NCBI GenBank assembly: GCA_011088105.1
Contig: JAALKI010000013.1
Span: 3,265 to 67,264, forward strand
Direction: 5' to 3'
Source of the DNA: Nitrospirota bacterium
Lineage (GTDB): Bacteria; Nitrospirota; Nitrospiria; Nitrospirales; UBA8639
DNA length: 64,000 nt
Part shown: positions 27,045 to 34,160 of the stretch, piece by piece
Layout: every line of letters begins with the position of its first letter
How positions within the stretch are numbered: position 1 is the stretch's first letter
Translations under genes and position numbers: made by a program
The notes under the pieces: model-generated
Databases searched by the model: none
The model's input: the letters and a program-made list of their open reading frames with translations, nothing else
What the model was told of the DNA's origin: nothing

Positions 27045-28019
27045 ATGAACGTTTGGCAATTTTCAGTAAGAACATGTTTCGGTCACGTGATCTGGCTAGG
27101 AGTATTGGGCGTTTTCCTCAACGTGTCGGCTTGTGCCGGTCTGTCACAGCCTTCCTCTCATTTTGAGGTGGGACAACTGTTTGACCTTCGCCAGGGGGGT
27201 GTGACGTCCATTGAAACCTTAACTCAAGATCTTTTGAACGTTGATGTGGTGTATATCGGGGAAGAACATTACAATCCTTCGCATATTCAGATCGCGACGC
27301 AAATCTTGGAGATGCTGCGAAACAGAGGGCACCATCCTGCCCTCGCGATGGAGATGTTAAGCTGGGATGGGCAGGCGGCCTTGAATCAATGGGTCGTTGG
27401 TGCCTTAGCCGACGATCAATTCGTCCACGTGTCTCATTGGGAAGAGAATTGGGGTGGGCAATACGAAAATTATCAACCGCTCGTTACGCTGGCCCGTGCC
27501 CATCGATTTCCCCTCTATGCGCTCAATCCTCCTCGTCCTTTGGTGAGGAAAATTGCGACCATGGGATTGGAAGCCGGGCTTGCTGATCCCGCTATGCAAT
27601 CATGGAATCTTCCACACAATATATCCCTGGATGATCCAGACTATCAGAACGTCATCTATGAGCAGATTGTCCAATGTCATACTAATCTGCCGCAACATGT
27701 CTATCAACGAATATATGAAGCGTCTATTTTTCGCGATGCGGGAATGGCTAAAATCATTGTTGACTATCTTGAATCAAAACCGGAGTCCAAAGGGCCTCTC
27801 GTCAGTTATACTGGCGGTGGCCATATCCAATACAATATTCCGATCCCCCAGCGCGTCCAAACACGAACGGCTCGTACCGTTGAGCAGATCACCATTTATT
27901 TGATGGCCTTGGACCCCGCGCGGGAAGAAGACATATATGAAGCTATGCACAATCATGTTGCGGACTATCTGTGGCTGACCCCGTTGGGGCCTGATGGCCC
28001 ACAGCCACGTTGTGGATAA
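27045..28019 (+). CDS. ChaN-like haem/iron-uptake lipoprotein
   Basis: A 324-residue predicted lipoprotein with a lipobox ending VSAC. The ChaN domain signature is clear: VYIGEEHYNPSHIQIATQIL near the start of the mature protein, ALAMEMLSWDGQ, and the C-terminal SYTGGGHIQYNIPI. ChaN proteins bind haem or lie in iron-regulated loci; the fold is related to TIKI/EreA metalloproteins with a Glu-His pair. Upstream ATGs at 27015 and 27027 are also in frame; 27045 gives the best signal peptide. Confidence 0.83.
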   Translation: MNVWQFSVRTCFGHVIWLGVLGVFLNVSACAGLSQPSSHFEVGQLFDLRQGGVTSIETLTQDLLNVDVVYIGEEHYNPSHIQIATQILEMLRNRGHHPALAMEMLSWDGQAALNQWVVGALADDQFVHVSHWEENWGGQYENYQPLVTLARAHRFPLYALNPPRPLVRKIATMGLEAGLADPAMQSWNLPHNISLDDPDYQNVIYEQIVQCHTNLPQHVYQRIYEASIFRDAGMAKIIVDYLESKPESKGPLVSYTGGGHIQYNIPIPQRVQTRTARTVEQITIYLMALDPAREEDIYEAMHNHVADYLWLTPLGPDGPQPRCG

Positions 28020-28086
28020 GCCATATCTCAACATGATCATCCTACTAAACTTCATCAACCATTATCATGAGAACAGGAGGAGTATG

Positions 28087-28338
28087 ATGAGTGACCCCGT
28101 GATGATTCCCCAACGAATCCCGTATGTCTTGGAGATGGCCCCAGGCAAATACTACTGGTGCCGATGTGGACGTTCCCAAACCCAACCCTTTTGCGATGGT
28201 TCGCATACGGGCACGGAACATTCACCAGTTGAAGTTGAAATCACGGAAGCCAAGAGGTACGCCTGGTGTGGATGTAAACATACAAAGAAACCCCCATTCT
28301 GCGATGGAACCCATTCTCGGCTTGATGTCGCAGAATGA
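28087..28338 (+). CDS. Double CDGSH iron-sulfur protein
   Basis: An 83-residue protein with two CDGSH-type zinc-finger motifs in tandem: CRCGRSQTQPFCDGSH and CGCKHTKKPPFCDGTH. Each should bind a 2Fe-2S cluster with three Cys and one His, as in the mitoNEET family. AGGAGG at 28075-28080 favours the ATG at 28087 over the one at 28084. A terminator follows at 28388-28417. Confidence 0.93.
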   Translation: MSDPVMIPQRIPYVLEMAPGKYYWCRCGRSQTQPFCDGSHTGTEHSPVEVEITEAKRYAWCGCKHTKKPPFCDGTHSRLDVAE

Positions 28339-28387
28339 AGGAAGTGATCTGCCAGGCTCTTTAACGAGCAGGTTCGGGCGGTTAAAC

Positions 28388-28417
28388 AAAAATGCTTGCG
28401 TCGTCGCAAGCATTTTT
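28388..28417. terminator. Bidirectional intrinsic terminator
   Basis: A 13-bp perfect stem, AAAAATGCTTGCG (28388-28400) with CGCAAGCATTTTT (28405-28417), around a 4-base loop. The A and T runs at either end let it work on both strands. It separates the CDGSH gene from the small membrane-protein gene. Confidence 0.9.
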
Positions 28418-28477
28418 ATACAATGGACCCTCTAACATGTTATGGCTCCATTGATTACGACAAGGAGGGGATATCCA

Positions 28478-28654
28478 ATGAAAACAACGATCCAAGTATT
28501 GAGCACTGCACTGGCAACCGTCATCCTTTCTGCAGCTCCTGCTTTTGCCAATGCCCCAGGCGGTGGGTATGAAGGCATTACCGCGATGTACTATGGAACA
28601 ATTGGGCTGATTCTGGCCTATGGAGTCTACGATATCTTTTTTAAGAAATCCTAA
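28478..28654 (+). CDS. Small exported or membrane protein of unknown function
   Basis: A 58-residue protein. Residues 1-25 look like a signal peptide (LSAAPAFA), leaving a mature peptide of about 33 residues with a Gly-rich start (NAPGGGYEG), one hydrophobic helix (YYGTIGLILAYGVYDIFF) and a KKS tail. The start is set by a strong AAGGAGGGG. It is flanked by strong terminators on both sides, so it forms its own short transcript, which usually means high expression. It could be a small subunit of a membrane respiratory complex; that is a guess from size and topology. Confidence 0.75.
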   Translation: MKTTIQVLSTALATVILSAAPAFANAPGGGYEGITAMYYGTIGLILAYGVYDIFFKKS

Positions 28655-28680
28655 AGACACTGCGCTCATTCATTATAGAA

Positions 28681-28725
28681 AATCCGGCACTCTGAACATT
28701 TTGTTTCAGAATGCCGGATTTTTTT
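28681..28725 (+). terminator. Intrinsic terminator
   Basis: AATCCGGCA (28681-28689) pairs with TGCCGGATT (28712-28720), and inside it TCTGAA (28691-28696) pairs with TTCAGA (28705-28710). A run of eight T follows the stem. It lies 26 bases after the small membrane-protein gene. Confidence 0.92.
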
Positions 28726-28888
28726 TGGAGTGATCGTGAGTCTCTATGCCTCTGTTTGGTGAGGCATGCATGTGATGTGGGCATTGTCTTTGGATATGAC
28801 AGAAAAACTTGTCACGACCTGCCGCTAGATGTTTCTGGCTGAGATCAGCTTGAAACATCCTCTCTCATTCATTGTCTCAACGGCTGCA

Positions 28889-29161
28889 TTATGTGTCTTT
28901 CATTTTCAGTCTCTTGCTGTCCGGGTTGTGCCCTTTTATGGACCATTCACTTTCCCGACTGATGACGTGTGGTCGGTTGCGTACGGAAGTCCTGTATTTG
29001 TGAAAGTTCGTCGTACGGTGTATATACGTCGCCAATGTATTGATGATCGCTGCATAGGCGAGAAATTCACTTTTTTCAAAGTGCAGGATCATCTTTCGAT
29101 ATGTCAGGTGAAGATGGCCGCATTCACAAATTTTTAATGTTGTCGGTTGAATTGGTTGCAT
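28889..29161 (-). CDS. Hypothetical protein with CxCGHxH motif
   Basis: A 90-residue frame opening with TLKICECGHLHLTYRKMILHF. The CxCG-x-H pattern followed by a hydrophobic-acidic helix (SEFLAYAAII) recurs in small uncharacterised bacterial proteins and may bind a metal. AGGAG lies 10 bases before the ATG. The opposite strand also carries a 102-residue frame (28829-29137) with no recognisable feature, so I prefer the minus strand. The C-terminal 40 residues are unremarkable. Confidence 0.5.
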   Translation of the reverse strand: MQPIQPTTLKICECGHLHLTYRKMILHFEKSEFLAYAAIINTLATYIHRTTNFHKYRTSVRNRPHVISRESEWSIKGHNPDSKRLKMKDT

Positions 29162-29204
29162 AAAGGTAGTTCTCCTGGGTGACATCGTAATGGTTAGCCC
29201 TTGC

Positions 29205-29741
29205 CTAGAGGCATGGGGTGGGTATGTAAGCCTGCCCTGACAGCATGAGGGGATGAGGAAGACGGGCAGATGATTGTCTGGTTGGTTGGGGGTAAAGATC
29301 CTGACAATGTTTTAATGTTTCTAATAGAAAAGACATGCCACGCCAATTAAACAAATGGATAAGGTGATATCGAATCACTCCTTCTTGATCAAAAATAAAA
29401 CTCTGGCATCGATTGGGTGCGGATCTACCCGATAATCCCAGTGTGCGTGCTAAACATCCTGACGGGTCAGCTAACAGCGGCATGCTCAAGGCTTTGGCTT
29501 TGGGTAGGTGCGGGTCGAGAGGTGGGTGTGCAAGGTGAAGCATGCCTAACAGAACCGCCCTTCGTTTTTGGACAGCCCGAAGATATTGATTGAGGAGTAC
29601 AGCGTCACCAAATTCAATTTCTGGCATGGAACATACAATGCCCCATTGTCCTTGAAGACGGGCTAAATCTAATACGATCATCTGGCCTTTGAGTAATGCA
29701 GGGACTTGTGTGTGAGGTATGGTGGAATATCCTGTTTTCAT
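29205..29741 (-). CDS. AhpC/TSA-like peroxiredoxin-family protein
   Basis: A 178-residue thioredoxin-fold protein. The stretch WGIVCSMPEIEF aligns with the FTFVCPTEI site of AhpC-type peroxiredoxins and supplies a candidate peroxidatic Cys. Further family features are MPLLADPSGCLARTLGL and FIFDQEGVIRYHLIHLF. The usual Thr three residues before the Cys is not seen, so activity is uncertain. I chose the ATG at 29741, preceded by GGAGG. The gene lies downstream of the Fur-type palindrome at 29896-29918, consistent with iron or peroxide control. Confidence 0.72.
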   Translation of the reverse strand: MKTGYSTIPHTQVPALLKGQMIVLDLARLQGQWGIVCSMPEIEFGDAVLLNQYLRAVQKRRAVLLGMLHLAHPPLDPHLPKAKALSMPLLADPSGCLARTLGLSGRSAPNRCQSFIFDQEGVIRYHLIHLFNWRGMSFLLETLKHCQDLYPQPTRQSSARLPHPLMLSGQAYIPTPCL

Positions 29742-29895
29742 ACGGTGGCCTCCATACTGAGATACCCTCCGAACAAAAAGTGGCGAGGCGCCATGGAGGG
29801 AAGGGCGCCTCACTCATCGGGGTGAGAGCTGATCGCTCACCCTGAAAGCTGGTCGTCTGGATGGACTGCAAACTGTTATTACGTTTAAATAGATT

Positions 29896-29918
29896 TTGAT
29901 AATCATTATTAATATCAA
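29896..29918. promoter_or_regulatory. Fur/PerR-type operator
   Basis: A 23-base AT-rich dyad with ends TTGATA and TATCAA. Its core at 29897-29911, TGATAATCATTATTA, matches the 7-1-7 Fur consensus TGATAATnATTATCA at all but one defined base. The 19-base stretch starting at 29898 agrees with the classical Fur box at 15 of 19 positions. It lies about 155 bases upstream of the peroxiredoxin-like ATG. A Fur-family regulator gene sits 3 kb away. Confidence 0.7.
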
Positions 29919-30121
29919 TATTAGATTATGAAAAATCTCTTGTCCATATTCAATAACCAGAAAAGAATGTGCATTGACCGTAAATCAAAAAAATGTTCAT
30001 GTCTTGCTGAAAGCTCAATCTGAGGGTTTTTGATGGACGTTCCAAGTCCTGAGAAGTTTTTAATGGTGAGCGTTTTCGTGTGTGAATGTTGTGCTACGTT
30101 CTCGTCAGTGATGCAGTCGAG

Positions 30122-30198
30122 CCTGTTCTGTTTGAATTAAGCTGAACAGGAAGCGTGCCTTGTGAGATGGGCAAGCCTCTCTATTTCAGAGAGGCTTG
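30122..30198. other. Two adjacent hairpins in non-coding DNA
   Basis: The first pairs CCTGTTC (30122-30128) with GAACAGG (30144-30150). The second is an 11-bp perfect stem, CAAGCCTCTCT (30172-30182) with AGAGAGGCTTG (30188-30198), around a 5-base loop. Neither is followed by a T run on either strand, so a simple terminator is unlikely. A structured RNA or a protein-binding site is possible. Confidence 0.45.
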
Positions 30199-30468
30199 GG
30201 TTGGCAATGTGGAATGTTGTGCAGAATGTGGTTGGGTGAATGGCTAGAATGGTTATTCTTTCAGCTGCTCTTTTAATGAGAGATGGTAGATATGTGTAAG
30301 TTGTATGAGTATTTGTAAATGATATATCTACATGAATGGTTGTGATGGAACCTCAATTTCTCTGTGGCTATATGCCCATGGCTTGTAGCAAATATTGGAT
30401 AGTGGGTGGTTTGATCTATCCGTAAAAAGGAAAGGGTGCAGAGGGATATTCAACGTCCGTACAAATTC

Positions 30469-31014
30469 TCAACGGTCATTGCCCAGTTCTTCTAAAAGAC
30501 TGACCAGGTCATCGGCATGTTCCTCTTCCATGGCCAAAATTGCTTCTAACAGTCTTCTTGTCGTTGGATCATTGTTTGCCAGATAGTTGATCTGGTCTCG
30601 ATAGCTATCAATCGCAATGCGTTCAGCGACGAGGTCTTCTGTGATCATCTCACGTAAGGTCTTGCCCTCTATGTATTCGGAATGACTTCGACTAAGCATC
30701 CCTTCCGGAGAAAAGTTGGGTTCTCCGCCAAGTTGCACAATTCGTTGAGCAATTTGATCGGCGTGAGTTTGTTCTTCATTCGCATGTTGGAGAAATTCTG
30801 CCGCAACACTTTGTGCGTTAATCCCTGAAGCCATATAATAGTGTCGTTTGTAACGAAGCACACAAACAATTTCTGTGGCCAAGGCTTCATTTAACAATCG
30901 AATCACCGTTTCTCGGTCAGCTCGATAGCCTTGTGTGATGGCCCCTTTTTCTATCTCTTGACGCGCACGTTCTCGTAACGTTTTGATGTCAGTCAGAAAT
31001 GGACTCTCACTCAT
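30469..31014 (-). CDS. Ferritin-like diiron protein (bacterioferritin type)
   Basis: A 181-residue four-helix protein with the ferritin ligand pattern: Glu in NEALATEIVC, the ExxH pair in HANEEQTHADQI, Glu in TEDLVAERIAIDSY and ExxH in MEEEHADDL. It probably stores iron or detoxifies it with peroxide. AGGAGA precedes the ATG. It lies between the peroxiredoxin-like and cytochrome c peroxidase genes, all on the same strand, in an iron/peroxide-stress island. Confidence 0.9.
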   Translation of the reverse strand: MSESPFLTDIKTLRERARQEIEKGAITQGYRADRETVIRLLNEALATEIVCVLRYKRHYYMASGINAQSVAAEFLQHANEEQTHADQIAQRIVQLGGEPNFSPEGMLSRSHSEYIEGKTLREMITEDLVAERIAIDSYRDQINYLANNDPTTRRLLEAILAMEEEHADDLVSLLEELGNDR

Positions 31015-31185
31015 GTGCTTGTCTCCTCTGTTATAGGTTTAGGGCTCCTGTTCTTGTCTTCTCTGGCATGACCAACTCTTGGTCCTCGTGCTCTATCTGC
31101 CATGATGGCAGCAGACGCGCTGTTTGGAGTGAGCCAGGAGCCCTGCATCCTTGTCTATTGTTCTCGTTGCTCCTTCGGGCCGTCA

Positions 31186-32265
31186 TTACCGAGGAAACTG
31201 TGTTGGGGGAGTCATCTGCCAGCCTTCCCCACTAAGTGATTCCAAGAATCTGACAAGATCCTCTTTTTCTTGATCGGTAAGGTTGAGCGGAATAATTAAG
31301 GAATCCTGATGAGGGTTTTTGATTCCGCCCTGGTCATAAAATTCCACGATGGCTTTCAATGTTGCAAACCGGCCATCATGCATGTAGGGGGCCGTTCGAG
31401 AAATTTCTCGCAATGTCGGAGTTTTAAAGGCTCCGATTTGTTCTGGGTTTTTGGTCACGGCATATCGACCAAGGTCAATGTGGTCTGTGTCCCAGTCAAT
31501 GCCAAGGTTATGGAATTTTTCATCGCTAAAGGAAAATCCCGAATGACAACGAGTACAACGGGCTTTTCCTAAAAAGAGTTTCATCCCTCGTTGGGCAGCT
31601 GGTGTCAAGGCTGACTCTTCTCCACCGTAATCAAAGCGATCATACGGGCTATTGCCCGACAGGAGGGTCCGTTGGAAGCTGGCAATGGCTTTGCCGACGT
31701 GATTGATCGTGATCTCCGTACCAAAAACCTTCTGAAACATTGTGCGATAGCCTGCGATCATGTTGATCTTATTTACGAGTTCGTCATGATTCAAAAATCC
31801 ATGTTCAACCGGGCTGACAAATGGTCCAACAGATTGTTCCTCGAGTGTGGCCGCTCGTCCATCCCAGAACTGTTGAAGACTAAAGATTCGATTAATGGCC
31901 GTTGGGGCGCTACGCCCACCTTGCTGACGATGGATTCCTGTGGAGACAGGCTGGCCATCGGTAAATGCCAATGATGGCATGTGGCAACTCGCACAGGCGA
32001 TCGTTTCATTTTGGGAAAGTCGTTTATCAAAGAACAATAATTTCCCCAGTTCGACTTTTTCTTTGGTTAATGGATTGTCCTTGGGAATGATCACTGAGTC
32101 TTCGTCAAGACCAAGAGGAAAAGTGAGCTCGAACGATTCCGTGGCGCTGACAAAGGGAGGGAATGCGATAAATATGCTGATGAGCAAGCTGAGTCCCATG
32201 AAAATAATCAATGTGGGTGCTTTTTCCCAGCATCCGGATGATAGGGTCGTTGTGTGTGGCATCAT
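31186..32265 (-). CDS. Dihaem cytochrome c peroxidase (CcpA/MauG family)
   Basis: A 359-residue periplasmic enzyme with an N-terminal signal segment (about residues 17-40). Haem sites are CASCH, in IACASCHMPSLAFTDG, and CTRCH, in ARCTRCHSGFSF. Family landmarks PLTKEKVELGKLLFFD, GGRSAPTAIN and FKTPTLREISRTAPYMHDG are all present. It reduces hydrogen peroxide with electrons from small cytochromes, of which several are encoded here. AAAGGAGG precedes two adjacent ATGs. The Fur-family regulator gene ends 66 bases upstream on the same strand, so the two probably form an operon under the operator at 32800-32814. Confidence 0.94.
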   Translation of the reverse strand: MMPHTTTLSSGCWEKAPTLIIFMGLSLLISIFIAFPPFVSATESFELTFPLGLDEDSVIIPKDNPLTKEKVELGKLLFFDKRLSQNETIACASCHMPSLAFTDGQPVSTGIHRQQGGRSAPTAINRIFSLQQFWDGRAATLEEQSVGPFVSPVEHGFLNHDELVNKINMIAGYRTMFQKVFGTEITINHVGKAIASFQRTLLSGNSPYDRFDYGGEESALTPAAQRGMKLFLGKARCTRCHSGFSFSDEKFHNLGIDWDTDHIDLGRYAVTKNPEQIGAFKTPTLREISRTAPYMHDGRFATLKAIVEFYDQGGIKNPHQDSLIIPLNLTDQEKEDLVRFLESLSGEGWQMTPPTQFPR

Positions 32266-32331
32266 GAACCTCCTTTTGCAATGGAATGACCATTGCTTCT
32301 ACTGATTAATGGCCAAAATGTGGTTTCTGTC

Positions 32332-32763
32332 TTAATGCTGTGTACGTGTTTTTTGTCGTTTGCCTCTCATCAGAACTTGAATGTCATGTACTTGAAATTC
32401 CTTTGCTAAGGTTGATGTGACTTCAACAAGCTCGGACGGAATATCAACCAGTTCTCCTGAGTCTTCATCCAGAAAATGATGGTGATACGAAATATTCGAG
32501 TCATACAGGATCTTGGCTTCATGCGGCACCTTGACTTCTTTGAGCAGGTTGGCTTCGATTAAAACATTCAGCGTGTTATAGACTGTGGCAAGGCTCAACT
32601 TAGGAAAGTTTTTATCTGCCCATGTCTTAATCTCCTCTGCAGTTGGATGATTCGCCTCACACAGGAGGTACCGATAAATGGCAATTCTCTGAGCCGTTGG
32701 TATAACCCCGGCGGTTTCTAAGCGTCCAGAGATCAGTTTGTTATCTGAGCCATTTTGTTTCAT
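32332..32763 (-). CDS. Fur-family regulator, PerR/Irr-like, without structural zinc cysteines
   Basis: A 143-residue protein with the winged-helix region (TAQRIAIYRYLL, LSLATVYNTLNVLIEANLL) and the metal-binding segment SYHHHFLDEDSGELVDI of the Fur family. The CxxC that holds the structural zinc in Fur and PerR is replaced by Leu/Asp, as in Irr-type members. The Asp in GELVDI is the PerR-type ligand rather than the Glu of Fur. It probably senses peroxide or haem/iron status and represses its own gene and the adjacent peroxidase, because a matching operator overlaps its promoter. Confidence 0.85.
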   Translation of the reverse strand: MKQNGSDNKLISGRLETAGVIPTAQRIAIYRYLLCEANHPTAEEIKTWADKNFPKLSLATVYNTLNVLIEANLLKEVKVPHEAKILYDSNISYHHHFLDEDSGELVDIPSELVEVTSTLAKEFQVHDIQVLMRGKRQKTRTQH

Positions 32764-32799
32764 AGGTGAAGTTCATGCCTATTTATATTTATTTTAATA

Positions 32800-32814
32800 A
32801 TAGAATAATTCTAA
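32800..32814. promoter_or_regulatory. PerR-like operator overlapping the regulator promoter
   Basis: On the minus strand it reads TTAGAATTATTCTAT, a near-perfect 7-1-7 dyad close to the PerR consensus TTATAATnATTATAA. It covers the -10 element of the regulator's predicted promoter. This is the expected layout for autorepression. Confidence 0.65.
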
Positions 32815-32830
32815 AATTAGATTTTGTCAA
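32802..32830 (-). promoter_or_regulatory. Sigma-70-type promoter of the Fur-family regulator
   Basis: A consensus -35 box TTGACA (32830 to 32825) and a -10 box TATTCT (32807 to 32802) are separated by 17 bases. The start point would be near 32795, about 30 bases before the ATG at 32763. Confidence 0.65.
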
Positions 32831-33174
32831 GATAGGCCTATGGACTTAAGGCTGATCTTGCCAAAGACAAAGGGGAAATATTCTGTCTTGAATAAGAAAA
32901 TTGAATGATTCACAACCCTTTGATTGGAGGGTTACGCATGATCGAGAATCTCAAATACCTAGAGAAGCCCGGGCTATCCCCAAAGGTTATTGAGCAAGGT
33001 TGTAAGCTGTAACCTGCCTGCGCGCCGAAGGTTTTGGCAGGCTGGTAAATTGTTCAATGGTCTCACAAGATGCATTCATGGCAGGGACATAGACGGAGGA
33101 TGGACATCGATCCGGCATGTCTTATAAAGAAACATTCCCGATGAGGTATCGTCGCGTATGCCTATGGGCAAGCA

Positions 33175-33582
33175 TTAACAGGGTTGCCCATTAAACAAAC
33201 ATGGCTTAAAACGGGAAATGTCAAAGTCAGTGTTTTCTTGGTATACCAGTTCGTTGCCATTAACCCCATCAAGGAGGGGATCATTCCACATGGTATGGTC
33301 CCACCAGTAGAAAATAGGATGTTCAGGAATATAGTAGACTGGATTGCCATATTCGCTGCGGGAATGATTTTCTACCGTCCGCCCTGTGACATAATCGACC
33401 TCTCCATTGCCCTGGAGAGAATACAGCGATAGGAAGAGACGGGATTCATGATCATAAATTTCATCCAGCCGTGTGCTTTCATCTGGTTCAATGGGGAGAG
33501 ATGGGGATGCCGTACTATCTAGATCCGTTGCCAGAATGCCTAAAACGATACAAACAAGAAAGAAAGGACATGCGGATTTCAT
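33175..33582 (-). CDS. Secreted protein of unknown function
   Basis: A 135-residue exported protein that I do not recognise. Residues 1-28 form a signal peptide. The mature part is acidic and aromatic-rich (IFYWWDHTMWNDP) with a Cys pair at the C-terminus (KPCLFNGQPC). The start at 33582 follows AGAGGAAACT. It is third in a leftward group after the DUF1264 and cytochrome genes, 25 bases behind the cytochrome. Confidence 0.7.
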   Translation of the reverse strand: MKSACPFFLVCIVLGILATDLDSTASPSLPIEPDESTRLDEIYDHESRLFLSLYSLQGNGEVDYVTGRTVENHSRSEYGNPVYYIPEHPIFYWWDHTMWNDPLLDGVNGNELVYQENTDFDISRFKPCLFNGQPC

Positions 33583-33607
33583 AGTTTCCTCTTTTTCCGA
33601 CGATGGT

Positions 33608-34108
33608 CTATTTTTCATAGTGTAGAGAGGATGAGGTCTTTGGTGATGATTGTCCAAAAGATCGAACATAGAGTAAAACTTTCCACGCTTCTTCTTCAGT
33701 CAACACAAGAGGGATAAAGGGTGCCATATCTGTCCCCGGACTGCCATTTTTAAGGATCCAAAACAGTTCTCCATCGGTGCGAGCTGCTTGCCAGGCTCGA
33801 TCCGTAAAATTTCTGGGTAGTTTCCCACGCAGGCCAGGGATATTGCCAAGACCTGTGCCATCTTCTCCATGGCACGTGACACAAAAGGCTTTGCCGTGAA
33901 AAATGTGCTTGCCTTTTTCAATGTTGTCCGTTGTCGAGGGGAATGGGTTATGCCAGGTTTTCGCTTCTTGGATTTGATCAACGGGAACACGAGGTTTCAA
34001 GACTGCTGGGTCTGCAGCTCCGGCGACCCCATGACTGCTGAGAAGCATGGCGATGCCAATGAATACGTGCCTTACTCTTCCGCATGGCTGCTTGTACATC
34101 ATATGCAT
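33608..34108 (-). CDS. Periplasmic monoheme cytochrome c
   Basis: A 166-residue class I cytochrome with a signal peptide ending GVAGAA and a single haem site CVTCHGEDGTG. The Met ligand is probably in GSPGTDMAPF. It is a paralogue of the cytochrome at 1338-1871, aligned along its whole mature length except the latter's basic tail. It lies in the leftward group behind the sigma-54 promoter at 35015-35029, 52 bases after the DUF1264 gene. Confidence 0.88.
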   Translation of the reverse strand: MHMMYKQPCGRVRHVFIGIAMLLSSHGVAGAADPAVLKPRVPVDQIQEAKTWHNPFPSTTDNIEKGKHIFHGKAFCVTCHGEDGTGLGNIPGLRGKLPRNFTDRAWQAARTDGELFWILKNGSPGTDMAPFIPLVLTEEEAWKVLLYVRSFGQSSPKTSSSLHYEK

Positions 34109-34160
34109 TCAATATCAAGCGATGCGAGAGGACCATCGGTCCTCTCGCATCATTCTTGTC

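Larger units (their letters stand above)
29742..30468. other. 727-base gap with operator and hairpins
   Basis: No convincing protein gene is present. The left part is the upstream region of the peroxiredoxin-like gene and holds the palindrome at 29896-29918. The middle holds two hairpins (30122-30150 and 30172-30198). The right part is the 3' flank of the ferritin-like gene. Confidence 0.6.
32764..33174. other. 411-base gap between regulator and secreted protein genes
   Basis: It contains the regulator's promoter and operator at 32800-32830. A 24-codon frame at 32938-33012, preceded by GGAGGG, starts MIENLKYLEKPG and is followed at once by a 6-bp hairpin (33013-33041). I cannot tell whether it is expressed. 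Nothing else is recognisable. Confidence 0.5.

Noticed and set aside
28829-29137. 102-codon plus-strand frame
   Set aside because: Overlaps the minus-strand CxCGHxH frame, has no ribosome site and no recognisable feature.
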